NCBI RefSeq assembly: GCF_021172065.1
Contig: NZ_CP087880.1
Coordinates: 2,270,583-2,334,582, forward strand
Source of the DNA: Pseudocitrobacter corydidari
GTDB lineage: Bacteria; Pseudomonadota; Gammaproteobacteria; Enterobacterales; Enterobacteriaceae
Reading direction: 5' to 3'
DNA length: 64,000 bases
The position numbers and the translations under genes were made by a program. The notes beneath the pieces were generated by a model that made no database searches, was not told the origin of the DNA, and saw only the letters and a program-made list of their open reading frames with translations. Below, piece by piece: positions 48,759-57,768 of the stretch (its first letter is position 1; the number at the start of each line of letters is the position of its first letter).

Positions 48759-50921
48759 ATGAAAAAATTAAAAATTGCCATAGGCAAGGCCTGCCCGCAG
48801 GCGTTCATCACCAGCCGAGAGTTCACACCGCTCGACACGACAACCTTTGTCGATGTTGCCGCTATTGTTCTGAATTATACTGAACTTAACGACGCAGTAT
48901 TAAACCGTATTCAGCTTACCGGATATTCACTCCCTATTTTTGTTACTGTTGCGCCAGAACACAAAATTAATGAGAAATATCTGGCATCTCTCACTGCTAT
49001 TTTCTCAGAGAAGCCAGAATATGCTGAATATCAGGGGCGACAACTGGAAACGGCCGCACTGAAATATGAACGCCAGATACTGCCCCCCTTTTTCCACGCG
49101 CTGGTCGATTACGTTGAGCAAGGGAATAGCGCCTTCGATTGCCCCGGGCATCAGGGTGGGCAATTCTTCCGTCGTCATCCTGCGGGGAACCAATTTGTCG
49201 ACTATTTTGGTGAAACGCTTTTTCGCTCAGACTTATGTAACGCCGATGTGGCGATGGGCGATCTGCTCATTCATGAAGGTGCTCCCTGTACCGCCCAGCA
49301 GCATGCTGCAAAAGTATTCAACGCCGACAAAACTTATTTCGTTTTGAACGGTACGTCCTCGTCAAATAAAGTAGTGCTTAACGCGTTGCTCACCCCAGGT
49401 GATTTAGTACTTTTTGATCGCAACAACCACAAATCAAATCACCATGGTGCTCTTCTGCAAGCTGGCGCAACACCGGTCTATCTTGAAACGACCAGAAATC
49501 CTTACGGCTTTATTGGCGGCATAGATGCCCATTGCTTCGAAGAAAGTTATCTGCGCGAACAGATAGCTGAAGTTGCGCCGTCGCGCGCGCAGGAAAAACG
49601 CCCGTTCCGCCTGGCGATTATTCAGCTCGGTACTTACGATGGCACCATCTACAATGCCCGTCAGGTGGTCGATAAGATTGGCGCTCTCTGCGACTACATC
49701 CTCTTTGATTCGGCGTGGGTCGGCTATGAACAATTTATTCCAATGATGGCTGACTGTTCACCGCTGCTGCTTGAGCTCAATGAAAACGATCCGGGTATTC
49801 TCGTCACTCAGTCTGTTCATAAACAACAGGCCGGTTTCTCGCAAACCTCTCAGATTCACAAAAAAGATAGCCACATCAAGGGGCAACCGCGCTACGTTCC
49901 CCACAAGCGTCTGAATAACGCTTTTATGATGCATGCCTCCACAAGCCCATTCTACCCGCTGTTTGCGGCTCTGGACGTCAACGCGCAGATGCACAAAGGC
50001 GAAAGCGGGAAAAAAATGTGGATGGATTGTGTGAAAAACGGCATTGAGGCGCGCAAATTGATCCTTAGCCGCTGTCGTCATATTCGCCCGTTTGTACCGC
50101 AGACAATTGATAGTAAGCCCTGGGAAAGCTGGGATACCGACGTGATTGCCAACGACCTGCGCTTCTTCCAGTTTGTGCCAGGTGAACGCTGGCATGCTTT
50201 TGAAGGCTATGCCGATCAGCAGTATTTTGTCGATCCCTGCAAACTGTTGCTCACCACGCCGGGCATCAACACACAAACTGGCGAGTATGAAGCGTTCGGC
50301 GTCCCCGCCACGATTCTTGCCAATTTCTTGCGCGAAAATCACGTTGTGCCGGAAAAATGCGACCTGAATTCGATTTTGTTCCTGATGACGCCAGCCGAAG
50401 ACCTGCCAAAACTGCAACAGCTGGTTGCGTTGCTGGAACGTTTTGAACAGCTGCTCGAAGAAGATGCTCCTCTTGCTGATGTTTTACCGTGCCTGTACAA
50501 ACAGCATCAACAACGTTACGCCGGATATACCCTGCGCCAGCTCTGCCAGGAGATGCACGATCTTTACGCCCGCAACAACGTTAAACAGCTGCAAAAAGAG
50601 ATGTTCCGCAAGGCTCATTTGCCACGCGTTGTTATGAGCCCTCAGGAAGCCAACTATGCCTATCTGCGTGGTCAGGTTGACCTGGTTTCTCTGCGTAATG
50701 CCGAGGGACGCATTGCGGCTGAAGGCGCACTCCCTTACCCACCGGGCGTATTGTGCGTTGTTCCTGGTGAGGTCTGGGGCGGTGCTGTGCTTAGCTATTT
50801 TGCCGCGCTGGAGGAAGGTATCAACCTGCTGCCGGGCTTCGCACCGGAATTACAGGGGGTTTATATCCAGGAGCATGAAGGCCGCAAAGAAGTGTGGTGT
50901 TACGTGATTAAACAGAGCTAA
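48759..50921 (+). CDS. speF: Inducible ornithine decarboxylase
   Basis: 720 residues. It is closer to E. coli SpeF (732) than to biosynthetic SpeC: the central region (FDCPGHQGGQFFRRHPAGNQFVDYFGE, NKVVLNALLTPGDLVLFDRNNHKSNHHGALLQAGATPVYLE) is almost SpeF-identical. The PLP lysine lies in SVHKQQAGFSQTSQIHKKDSH. It makes putrescine from ornithine, consuming a proton, usually for acid tolerance. The N-terminal 60 residues diverge from E. coli, and the last dozen residues of E. coli SpeF are missing. The usual partner potE (putrescine/ornithine antiporter) does not follow; a terminator does. Confidence 0.92.
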   Translation: MKKLKIAIGKACPQAFITSREFTPLDTTTFVDVAAIVLNYTELNDAVLNRIQLTGYSLPIFVTVAPEHKINEKYLASLTAIFSEKPEYAEYQGRQLETAALKYERQILPPFFHALVDYVEQGNSAFDCPGHQGGQFFRRHPAGNQFVDYFGETLFRSDLCNADVAMGDLLIHEGAPCTAQQHAAKVFNADKTYFVLNGTSSSNKVVLNALLTPGDLVLFDRNNHKSNHHGALLQAGATPVYLETTRNPYGFIGGIDAHCFEESYLREQIAEVAPSRAQEKRPFRLAIIQLGTYDGTIYNARQVVDKIGALCDYILFDSAWVGYEQFIPMMADCSPLLLELNENDPGILVTQSVHKQQAGFSQTSQIHKKDSHIKGQPRYVPHKRLNNAFMMHASTSPFYPLFAALDVNAQMHKGESGKKMWMDCVKNGIEARKLILSRCRHIRPFVPQTIDSKPWESWDTDVIANDLRFFQFVPGERWHAFEGYADQQYFVDPCKLLLTTPGINTQTGEYEAFGVPATILANFLRENHVVPEKCDLNSILFLMTPAEDLPKLQQLVALLERFEQLLEEDAPLADVLPCLYKQHQQRYAGYTLRQLCQEMHDLYARNNVKQLQKEMFRKAHLPRVVMSPQEANYAYLRGQVDLVSLRNAEGRIAAEGALPYPPGVLCVVPGEVWGGAVLSYFAALEEGINLLPGFAPELQGVYIQEHEGRKEVWCYVIKQS

Positions 50922-50940
50922 CCTGCTCAACACGCCAATA

Positions 50941-50967
50941 AAAAAGGAGCCTTGCGGCTCCTTTTTT
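50941..50967. terminator. Bidirectional terminator between speF and pgm
   Basis: AAAAAGGAGCC-TTGC-GGCTCCTTTTTT, strong stem with A tract and T tract on the two sides, between convergent speF and pgm. It can serve both. Confidence 0.93.
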
Positions 50968-50979
50968 ATTTATTCGCTT

Positions 50980-52620
50980 TTACGCGTTTTTCAGCACTTC
51001 ACTAACAATCTCAACCGCTTCTTTCTCAATCTGCTTACGGTGTTCTTCACCAAGGAAGCTTTCGCAGTAGATTTTGTAGGCGTCTTCGGTGCCTGACGGA
51101 CGCGCGGCGAACCAGCCGTTGTCGGTCATCACTTTCAGACCGCCGATGGATGCGCCGTTACCCGGTGCAGCCGTCAGACGTGCTGTGATAGGGTCACCGG
51201 CCAGCGTGCTGGCGCTCACCATCTCTGGGGAGAGTTTAGACAGCGCCGCTTTCTGTGCAGAGGTCGCACCGGCCTGCAAACGATTGTAGCTTGGCGCACC
51301 GAAGCGTTTTGCCAGCTCATTGTAATGCTCTTGCGGATTTTTTCCGGTGACGGCGGTGATTTCCGCAGCCAGCAGGCACATGATGATACCGTCTTTATCG
51401 GTCGACCACGGCGTGCCGTCGAAACGCAGGAACGATGCCCCGGCGCTCTCTTCGCCACCGAAACCGAAGCTGCCGTCAAACAGACCATCAACGAACCATT
51501 TGAAGCCTACCGGCACTTCCACCAGCTTGCGGCCCAGATCGTTAACCACACGGTCGATCATTGCAGAAGAAACCAGCGTTTTACCCACGGCGACATCTTT
51601 GCCCCACTGCGGACGGTGCTGGAACAGGTAGTTGATAGCAACCGCCAGATAGTGGTTCGGGTTCATCAGGCCCGCAGGCGTAACGATACCGTGACGGTCG
51701 TAGTCCGGGTCGTTGGCGAACGCGAGGTCAAACTTATCGCGCAGCGCCAGCAGACCGGCCATCGCGCACTCGGAGGAGCAGTCCATACGGATTGCGCCAT
51801 CTTTGTCGAGATGCATAAAGCGGAAAGTCTGGTCAACCTGGTCGTTAACGATGGTCAGATTCAGCTTGTAGTATTCGCCGATACGTTTCCAGTATTCGAT
51901 ACCGGAACCACCCAGCGGATCGACGCCCAGCGTCAGGCCCGCTTTCTGGATAGCCGCCATATCGACGATATCCGCCAGCCCTTCGATGAACGGCTGCACC
52001 AGATCCATCTCTTTCACATGACCGGACGCCAGCGCGGCATCCAGAGAATTACGTTTCACGCCTTTCAGGCCATCGGCCAGCAGCGCATTGGCGCGATCTT
52101 CCACCACTTTGGTAACGTTCGTATCGGCCGGGCCACCGTTAGGCGGGTTGTATTTGATACCACCGTCTTCCGGCGGGTTGTGAGACGGCGTAATCACGAT
52201 ACCGTCAGCCAATGGACCACCTTTTTTGTTGTGGACCAGAATAGCATTCGACACAGCAGGGGTCGGCGTAAAGCCGTTATTTTCCTGCACAATGACATCC
52301 ACACCGTTTGCCGCGAGCACTTCGAGTACCGAGATAAACGCCGGTTCAGAGAGCGCGTGGGTATCTTTACCGACGAAGCAAGGGCCGGTAATGCCGTTTT
52401 TCGCACGATCTTCGGCGATAGCCTGCGCGATCGCCAGAATATGAGGTTCATTGAAACTCTGGCGCGCCGCGCTACCACGGTGTCCGGAAGTACCGAACTT
52501 CACTGCATGCTCTGCGTTACCCACTTCCGGTTTCAGCACATAGTACTGAGACGTCAGTTGGGCGACGTTAATCAAATCACTCTGTTGTGCAGGCTGGCCC
52601 GCACGGTTATGGTTTGCCAT
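50980..52620 (-). CDS. pgm: Phosphoglucomutase (alpha-D-glucose phosphate-specific)
   Basis: 546 residues from [20 protein letters not shown], the E. coli length. Active-site serine in [13 protein letters not shown], metal-binding DPDYDRHG loop, sugar-binding [10 protein letters not shown] and phosphate-binding [12 protein letters not shown]. It interconverts glucose 1- and 6-phosphate for glycogen and nucleotide-sugar pathways. A start 21 bases upstream is not supported. It lies 24 bases after seqA, as in the E. coli seqA-pgm operon. Confidence 0.97.
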   Translation of the reverse strand: MANHNRAGQPAQQSDLINVAQLTSQYYVLKPEVGNAEHAVKFGTSGHRGSAARQSFNEPHILAIAQAIAEDRAKNGITGPCFVGKDTHALSEPAFISVLEVLAANGVDVIVQENNGFTPTPAVSNAILVHNKKGGPLADGIVITPSHNPPEDGGIKYNPPNGGPADTNVTKVVEDRANALLADGLKGVKRNSLDAALASGHVKEMDLVQPFIEGLADIVDMAAIQKAGLTLGVDPLGGSGIEYWKRIGEYYKLNLTIVNDQVDQTFRFMHLDKDGAIRMDCSSECAMAGLLALRDKFDLAFANDPDYDRHGIVTPAGLMNPNHYLAVAINYLFQHRPQWGKDVAVGKTLVSSAMIDRVVNDLGRKLVEVPVGFKWFVDGLFDGSFGFGGEESAGASFLRFDGTPWSTDKDGIIMCLLAAEITAVTGKNPQEHYNELAKRFGAPSYNRLQAGATSAQKAALSKLSPEMVSASTLAGDPITARLTAAPGNGASIGGLKVMTDNGWFAARPSGTEDAYKIYCESFLGEEHRKQIEKEAVEIVSEVLKNA

Positions 52621-52644
52621 TGCTTGATCCTTCTTATGCAAGGG

Positions 52645-53202
52645 TTAGATTGTGCCGCATACCTTTTCGATTAATTCAGCGGGGAACTGCATGGTTTGCA
52701 TAATGTGTTCCACCATACTGCATTTACGACCGGTGTTGGTATTCGTGATCACCCAATATGGGGTTTCAGGTACCTGTTTCGGTTTAGTCTGATTACCGTT
52801 TTTCAGCAGGGTTTGCTCGTTGGCGGCAAAGTAGACACGCGTGCGCCCATGAAGCGATTCCGTCGCTTCGGCAAACGCGTTGTTATCCAGTTTGTAGAGC
52901 GTCGTCAGGATCAGCATAAAGCGATTGACGGCTTTTTTCTGCTCAGCATATTCGTCAGAGAGCAGCAGTTCACGCATCGCGCGAACTTTATCTTTCGCGG
53001 TTTTAACCGGTTTTACCTCGGCAACTGGAGCAACCTGAGCAGGCGCAACTTCAGCTTTGGCAACCGGAGCAGCAACAACAGGTTGTGATGCGGCGGAAAA
53101 CTTCAGCATTCGCCGTAAAATGTCGGATGCGCTCTCGCCAATGTGCAGTGTGTGGGCGGCAATATAGCGATAGAGTTCGTCATCAACTTCGATCGTTTTC
53201 AT
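52645..53202 (-). CDS. seqA: SeqA, replication-initiation sequestration protein
   Basis: 185 residues (E. coli 181) from MKTIEVDDELYRYIAAHTLH. N-terminal oligomerisation/ribbon-helix-helix part (1-35), a Pro/Ala/Val linker (about 50-80; somewhat longer than in E. coli), and a C-terminal hemimethylated-GATC-binding domain (FAEATESLHGRTRVYFAANEQTLLKNGNQTKPKQVPETPYWVITNTNTGRK). It delays re-initiation at oriC and organises the chromosome. Confidence 0.96.
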   Translation of the reverse strand: MKTIEVDDELYRYIAAHTLHIGESASDILRRMLKFSAASQPVVAAPVAKAEVAPAQVAPVAEVKPVKTAKDKVRAMRELLLSDEYAEQKKAVNRFMLILTTLYKLDNNAFAEATESLHGRTRVYFAANEQTLLKNGNQTKPKQVPETPYWVITNTNTGRKCSMVEHIMQTMQFPAELIEKVCGTI

Positions 53203-53385
53203 CTTAATCCAGTGCAATAATTTTTCTGAATACAAGTTGCTGGGATTATATGTTCAAAACCCAACAGCGGATAGCGTCATACCAGGATAGCGGCAAAAAT
53301 GGGATAAAAATCGTATCTTGCCCCTGAACGTGAGAATGTCCAACATAATACCCTAACCCGACAGAGCGAAAAAAAGAACTTTGCT

Positions 53386-54150
53386 ATGAAATTGAATACC
53401 CGAGCGCAATCTGCACAAAACCTGCACAATAATTCCCCCATTCTGCTCGTTCACGGCCTTTTCGGTAGCCTGGACAACCTTGGCGTACTGGCGCGCGACC
53501 TGGTGACCGACCACGATATCCTGCAAGTGGATATGCGTAATCACGGTCTTTCTCCGCGAGCGGACGAGATGAACTACCCGGCGATGGCCCAGGATCTGCT
53601 GGATACCCTCGACGCCCACAACATTGAGAAAGCCACGGTGATTGGTCACTCGATGGGCGGCAAAGCGGTGATGGCCCTGACCGCGCTGGCTCCGGAACGC
53701 ATCGATAATCTGGTCGCTATTGATATCGCGCCGGTGGATTATCATGTGCGTCGCCATGATGAAATTTTTGCGGCGATTAACGCGGTCACCAACGCAGGTG
53801 TCTCCTCACGCCAGCAGGCGGCAACCGTGATGCGCGAATTTTTAGCCGAAGAAGGTGTGATTCAGTTTCTGCTGAAGTCGTTTGTTGACGGCGAGTGGCG
53901 TTTCAACGTACCCGTGCTGTGGGATCAGTATCCGCACATCGTCGGTTGGGAGACGATTCCGGCGTGGGATCATCCGGCGCTGTTTATCCCAGGCGGAAAT
54001 TCGCCTTATGTTACCGAAGCTTACCGTGACGACCTGCTCTCGCAATTCCCGCAGGCGCGTGCGCACGTCATTGCAGGCGCCGGGCACTGGGTGCATGCGG
54101 AAAAACCGGACGCGGTGCTGCGCGCCATCCGCCGATATTTAGCAGACTGA
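53386..54150 (+). CDS. ybfF: Esterase YbfF (alpha/beta hydrolase)
   Basis: 254 residues, the E. coli length. Alpha/beta-hydrolase motifs: oxyanion loop LVHGLFGSLDNLG, nucleophile elbow VIGHSMGGKAVM, and a late His in GAGHWVHAEKP. In E. coli it shows thioesterase/esterase activity on acyl-CoA and small esters. Divergent from seqA. Confidence 0.94.
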   Translation: MKLNTRAQSAQNLHNNSPILLVHGLFGSLDNLGVLARDLVTDHDILQVDMRNHGLSPRADEMNYPAMAQDLLDTLDAHNIEKATVIGHSMGGKAVMALTALAPERIDNLVAIDIAPVDYHVRRHDEIFAAINAVTNAGVSSRQQAATVMREFLAEEGVIQFLLKSFVDGEWRFNVPVLWDQYPHIVGWETIPAWDHPALFIPGGNSPYVTEAYRDDLLSQFPQARAHVIAGAGHWVHAEKPDAVLRAIRRYLAD

Positions 54151-54162
54151 TTAAAAACTCAA
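54147..54162 (+). promoter_or_regulatory. Degenerate LexA box upstream of ybfE
   Basis: CTG-ATTAAAAACT-CAA at the end of ybfF. The E. coli ybfE SOS box, as I recall it, reads CTG-N10-CAG with nearly the same spacer. The right half here is CAA instead of CAG, so LexA binding should be weaker. Confidence 0.5.
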
Positions 54163-54279
54163 CGACCGCGCGCCATTATGGCCGTGGTCGTTGGCGTGTC
54201 GGTTGCACTGATGTATGATTGCGCGCTGTCTGCACCGGGCGTTTCCCGGTAGCTTGTTTCCCCGAAGTCACTCTGAATC

Positions 54280-54573
54280 ATGGCAAAAGAACAAACGGAC
54301 CGCACGACAATTGATTTGTTCGCAAATGAGCGTCGGCCGGGAAGACCCAAAACCAATCCGCTTTCGCGTGACGAACAGCTGCGCATCAATAAGCGTAATC
54401 AATTAAAACGCGATAAAGTTCGCGGTCTGAAGCGCGTCGAGCTGAAACTCAATAACGATGCGGTAGATGCTCTGAACGAACTGGCAACCGCGCGCGATAT
54501 GAGTCGCAGTGAGCTTATCGAAGAGATTCTGATGAGCCAGTTAGCCGTGCTTCGCGCGCAGGAAAAGCTCTGA
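54280..54573 (+). CDS. ybfE: LexA-regulated protein YbfE (CopB-like)
   Basis: 97 residues. Basic N-terminal half (TIDLFANERRPGRPKTNPLSRDEQLRINKRNQLKRDKVRGLKRVEL) followed by a ribbon-helix-helix-like part (KLNNDAVDALNELATARDMSRSELIEEILM). Known in E. coli as an SOS gene repressed by LexA; function unknown, probably DNA-binding. It lies between ybfF and fldA. Confidence 0.9.
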   Translation: MAKEQTDRTTIDLFANERRPGRPKTNPLSRDEQLRINKRNQLKRDKVRGLKRVELKLNNDAVDALNELATARDMSRSELIEEILMSQLAVLRAQEKL

Positions 54574-54723
54574 AAATTTCGTAAAATCCCGCTTTCATGT
54601 AGCAGAGTGTGCAGTCCGGTACGATTGCTGATTCCGCACCCTTCTCTGTTCTGCTATGATTGCCCTTATCTGTGGGCAATACGCCACCACCATATCATTA
54701 AGTTTCAAGAGGTTATTTAACTC

Positions 54724-55254
54724 ATGGCAATCGTTGGCATTTTCTTTGGTAGCGACACCGGCAATACCGAAAATATTGCAAAAATGATTCAGAAACAGCT
54801 TGGTAAAGACGTTGCCGACGTGCATGACATTGCCAAGAGCAGCAAAGAAGACCTGGCTGCATTCGACATTCTGCTGCTGGGTATTCCTACCTGGTACTAC
54901 GGTGAAGCCCAGTGCGACTGGGACGATTTCTTCCCGACGCTGGAAGAAGTTGATTTCAATGGGAAACTGGTTGCACTGTTCGGCTGCGGCGACCAGGAAG
55001 ACTATGCGGAATACTTCTGTGATGCGCTGGGCACTATCCGCGACATCATTGAACCGCGCGGTGCGACCATCGTCGGCCACTGGCCAACAGCCGGTTACCA
55101 CTTTGAAGCGTCTAAAGGGCTGGCTGATGACGATCACTTCGTAGGTCTGGCTATCGATGAAGACCGCCAGCCGGAACTGACCGCTGAACGTGTAGAAAAA
55201 TGGGTAAAACAGATTTCTGAAGAGCTGCATCTGGAAGAGATCAAAAACGCCTGA
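54724..55254 (+). CDS. fldA: Flavodoxin 1
   Basis: 176 residues, the E. coli length. FMN phosphate loop FFGSDTGNTENIAK, the ribityl/isoalloxazine loops GIPTWYYGEAQCDWDDF and GCGDQEDYAEYFCDALG. Low-potential electron carrier for IspG/IspH, BioB, pyruvate formate-lyase activation and others. Upstream of uof-fur, as in E. coli, where fldA and fur transcription is linked. Confidence 0.97.
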   Translation: MAIVGIFFGSDTGNTENIAKMIQKQLGKDVADVHDIAKSSKEDLAAFDILLLGIPTWYYGEAQCDWDDFFPTLEEVDFNGKLVALFGCGDQEDYAEYFCDALGTIRDIIEPRGATIVGHWPTAGYHFEASKGLADDDHFVGLAIDEDRQPELTAERVEKWVKQISEELHLEEIKNA

Positions 55255-55261
55255 TTCTTAA

Positions 55262-55290
55262 TGCGGCGTGATTTTTTAAATCGCGCCGCA
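55262..55290 (+). terminator. fldA-fur intergenic hairpin
   Basis: TGCGGCG-TGATTT / AAATCG-CGCCGCA stem with a very short loop, 8 bases after the fldA stop. The following TTAATAG has little T run, so it may be a partial terminator that lets some fldA transcript run into fur. Confidence 0.6.
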
Positions 55291-55454
55291 TTAATAGGTA
55301 GAAGCAATCAAAATAATAGCTACAATTTTTTAACTTTTGAGCGTAAATCTGTACAATATCTTCTGAATTTAGCGAGTTTGCTGGTCAAGCCTCGTTTTCG
55401 AAATCTTTATTCGCCCAGGTCTTGCTGTTTTCATTTAGAAGGCGTCATTCTATA

Positions 55455-55544
55455 ATGAGACGCATTACACTCGGTGCACTCTCTGTGTTACTTCCGCGTT
55501 TGGAAGTCAATCGTTTAGCAACAGGACAGATTCCGCATGACTGA
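55455..55544 (+). CDS. uof: Uof, leader peptide upstream of fur
   Basis: 29 residues: MRRITLGALSVLLPRLEVNR then LATGQIPHD. It overlaps the fur start by 8 bases. The last 11 residues (VNRLATGQIPHD-type) match the E. coli Uof C-terminus (VNRLVTGQIPHD) as I recall it. In E. coli Uof translation is coupled to fur, and RyhB pairs with the uof region to lower Fur synthesis when iron is scarce. The same layout here makes this role likely. A TATAATGAGACGCATTACA palindrome at its start resembles a Fur box. Confidence 0.85.
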   Translation: MRRITLGALSVLLPRLEVNRLATGQIPHD

Positions 55545-55989
55545 CAACAATACCGCATTAAAGAAGGCTGGCCTGAAAGTCACACTTCCCCGGTTAAAGA
55601 TCCTGGAAGTGCTTCAGGAACCAGACAATCACCATGTCAGCGCGGAAGACTTATACAAACGCCTGATCGACATGGGTGAAGAGATTGGTCTGGCTACCGT
55701 CTACCGCGTTCTGAACCAGTTTGATGACGCGGGCATTGTCACGCGCCATAATTTTGAAGGTGGCAAGTCCGTTTTCGAACTGACTCAACAACACCATCAC
55801 GATCACCTGATTTGCCTCGACTGCGGCAAGGTTATCGAATTCAGCGATGATTCCATCGAAGCTCGTCAGCGTGAAATTGCCGCGAAACACGGTATCCGCT
55901 TAACCAACCACAGCCTGTACCTGTATGGTCACTGTGCTGAGGGCGACTGCCGCGAAGATGAACACGCGCACGATGGCGTAGAGAAGTAA
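55537..55989 (+). CDS. fur: Ferric uptake regulator
   Basis: 150 residues (E. coli 148). N-terminal winged helix (LKKAGLKVTLPRLKILEVLQEPDNHHVSAEDLYKRLIDMGEEIGLATVYRVL), then the metal sites HHHDHLICLDCGKVIEF and GHCAEGDCREDEHAHDG, the two Cys pairs that hold structural zinc. Fe(II)-dependent repressor of iron uptake genes. Its start codon overlaps uof, implying coupled translation. Confidence 0.98.
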   Translation: MTDNNTALKKAGLKVTLPRLKILEVLQEPDNHHVSAEDLYKRLIDMGEEIGLATVYRVLNQFDDAGIVTRHNFEGGKSVFELTQQHHHDHLICLDCGKVIEFSDDSIEARQREIAAKHGIRLTNHSLYLYGHCAEGDCREDEHAHDGVEK

Positions 55990-56006
55990 TTTTCACACTG
56001 AAATGA

Positions 56007-56037
56007 CAAAACCAGCTTACGGGCTGGTTTTTTTATG
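56007..56037 (+). terminator. fur terminator
   Basis: AAAACCAGC-TTACGG-GCTGGTTTTTTT hairpin with a T run, 18 bases after the fur stop; it also faces the end of the LysR gene. Confidence 0.9.
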
Positions 56038-56042
56038 GTGGT

Positions 56043-56909
56043 CTATGGCTTCATTTCCATCACCATCCGCAGAAAATTGTCCCGTCCTTCATGCTCTCGC
56101 GTAGGATCCCAGGCCATCGCAATTTCCCACCCCACTTTGACATTAGCCAGTTCGACCATTTTTACCCCGGCGGGCAGAACGTTACAGATGCTCTCAGGCA
56201 AAAAGGCAATACCGTTACCGCCACCGATCAGCGCCAGTAAAGAATGCATATCGTCGGAAACGGATACCGCATGCACATCGGGAAACTGCTCGGCGAGGAT
56301 GATGCGAACCTGCTCAGCCAGACACGGCGCGGCGTGCGTACTCAGTCGTAATAACGGATAGTGTTCAACAAGATGATGTAACCCTTCTTTTACAGACGCA
56401 TTCGCGGGAACGGCAAGCACCAGACGCTCCTGTTTAATCACAAAATGTGACAGAGGCGGCAGAACGGGCAGCCGCAAGAAACCAATATGCAGCGCTCCTT
56501 CGAGCAGCATTCGGCACTGCACACTTGAAGGAATGTTGTTGAGCGAGACGGTGACATCAGGAAAACGCGCCTGAAAAGTATTAATCCATTGCGGCGTAAG
56601 AGAATATGTCGATAGCCCAAACCCGAGGGCGAGTTTGGCTGTCGCCCCCCGTTTGATATCCCCGGCAAATTTCCGCAATTCGCGGTAACGCACCAGAAAT
56701 TCGCACGCCTCGGGATAGAACAATTTCCCCTGAGGTGTCAACGTTGCGCCATGACGTCCGCGGGTAAAAAGCACCAAATTCAAATCGTGCTCCAACGCCT
56801 GGATCTGTTTGCTTAACGCAGGCTGAGTGATACACAACGCATCTGCAGCGGCATGGTAACTCCCCTGCTCCGCGAGCGTAACAAATGCCTGTAGTCGGCG
56901 ATTTTCCAT
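56043..56909 (-). CDS. LysR-family transcriptional regulator
   Basis: 288 residues. N-terminal helix-turn-helix (MENRRLQAFVTLAEQGSYHAAADALCITQPALSKQIQALEHDLNLVLFTRG, 1-60) and a periplasmic-binding-type effector domain (about 90-285). Not recognised as a named regulator. It diverges from a HAD phosphatase gene 107 bases away, so it probably controls that gene. The pair is absent between fur and chiQ in E. coli. The signal is unknown; a sugar phosphate or related metabolite is a guess from the neighbour. Confidence 0.9.
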   Translation of the reverse strand: MENRRLQAFVTLAEQGSYHAAADALCITQPALSKQIQALEHDLNLVLFTRGRHGATLTPQGKLFYPEACEFLVRYRELRKFAGDIKRGATAKLALGFGLSTYSLTPQWINTFQARFPDVTVSLNNIPSSVQCRMLLEGALHIGFLRLPVLPPLSHFVIKQERLVLAVPANASVKEGLHHLVEHYPLLRLSTHAAPCLAEQVRIILAEQFPDVHAVSVSDDMHSLLALIGGGNGIAFLPESICNVLPAGVKMVELANVKVGWEIAMAWDPTREHEGRDNFLRMVMEMKP

Positions 56910-57016
56910 TCCCGTTTTTTATCCCTGCGCGAAAAAATAGCATTATACATAGCCTCTGTTTCAACCGATTATCCATAAAAAGTCACAGGATGTTTTCAGA
57001 AGATACAGGGGGAAAA

Positions 57017-57715
57017 ATGACTCAAGCGATGCCCGTACTGACTGCTGTCCTTTTTGATATGGATGGCGTGTTGATCGATTCTAACCTCGTGATTGAAAAG
57101 GCATGGAGGGAGGCAGGCAAGCTTTATAACCGGGATATCAGCGATGCGGATATTGCCCGGCACATTCATGGTCAGCCGGGGCCACATACGATTCACGCAT
57201 TATTCAACGATCTTTCCCTGCAAGATCAGGCGTTCGTTCAGCAGTACATTATCGATGCAGAAAATAATGCAGATTACGATCCCATTAAGGGCGTTGCCGA
57301 GTTTATTACAGCCCTACACCATGCAGGGATCACCATCGGTATCGTCACCAGCGGCTGGCGCAAGAAAATCGATCGTGTCATTCATATGCTGGGCGCAGAC
57401 GATGCTATTTCAACCGTTGTCGAACGTGATGACGTCGAAAGAGGAAAACCGTGGCCTGATCCCTATTTATTGGCGGCAACGCGGCTGGGGATCACACCAG
57501 ATAAGGCATTAGTTTTTGAAGATTCCCACAGCGGGATCACCTCCGCTGTCAGCGCGGGTACGTACTGCGTTGGCGTAGGTAGCGAGGCGTTACAAAACGG
57601 TGGTCCGGAGTGTGCCGTAATCGATTTCAGTCACCTTCAATGGCACACCGATGAGGCAGGACAATTCGTCTTATCGCTTCGACCTGGGAATACGATAATG
57701 TTGATACCCGCTTAG
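57017..57715 (+). CDS. HAD-IA family hydrolase, beta-phosphoglucomutase-like
   Basis: 232 residues from MTQAMPVLTAVLFDMDGVLIDSN, where Asp14 is the nucleophile and Asp16 the acid/base. Motif II is IGIVTSGWR, motif III the Lys in RGKPWPDPYLLAA, motif IV FEDSHSGITSAV. A helical C1 cap lies between (about 24-90). The layout fits sugar-phosphate phosphatases or beta-phosphoglucomutases of the phosphoglycolate phosphatase-like group. The ATG at 57017 has AGGGGG upstream; longer in-frame readings run into the LysR promoter. Substrate unknown. Confidence 0.88.
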   Translation: MTQAMPVLTAVLFDMDGVLIDSNLVIEKAWREAGKLYNRDISDADIARHIHGQPGPHTIHALFNDLSLQDQAFVQQYIIDAENNADYDPIKGVAEFITALHHAGITIGIVTSGWRKKIDRVIHMLGADDAISTVVERDDVERGKPWPDPYLLAATRLGITPDKALVFEDSHSGITSAVSAGTYCVGVGSEALQNGGPECAVIDFSHLQWHTDEAGQFVLSLRPGNTIMLIPA

Positions 57716-57733
57716 TTTGCACATTCATGCAGC

Positions 57734-57763
57734 CGTGCCCGACAAGCAAGCTCATCGGGCACG
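57734..57763. terminator. Hairpin after the HAD gene
   Basis: CGTGCCCGA / TCGGGCACG perfect 9-bp stem with a 12-base loop, between the convergent HAD gene and chiQ. No T run; termination is plausible but not certain. Confidence 0.5.
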
Positions 57764-57768
57764 TTATC

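Noticed and set aside
48759..50921. speF as a lysine or arginine decarboxylase, or as speC
   Set aside because: The central blocks match SpeF nearly residue for residue and differ from SpeC at many places; the location after kdpE and before pgm is also that of speF.
51325..52674. Plus-strand frame of 449 codons opposite pgm
   Set aside because: Antisense shadow of pgm; no start-site signals and no homology that I can recognise.
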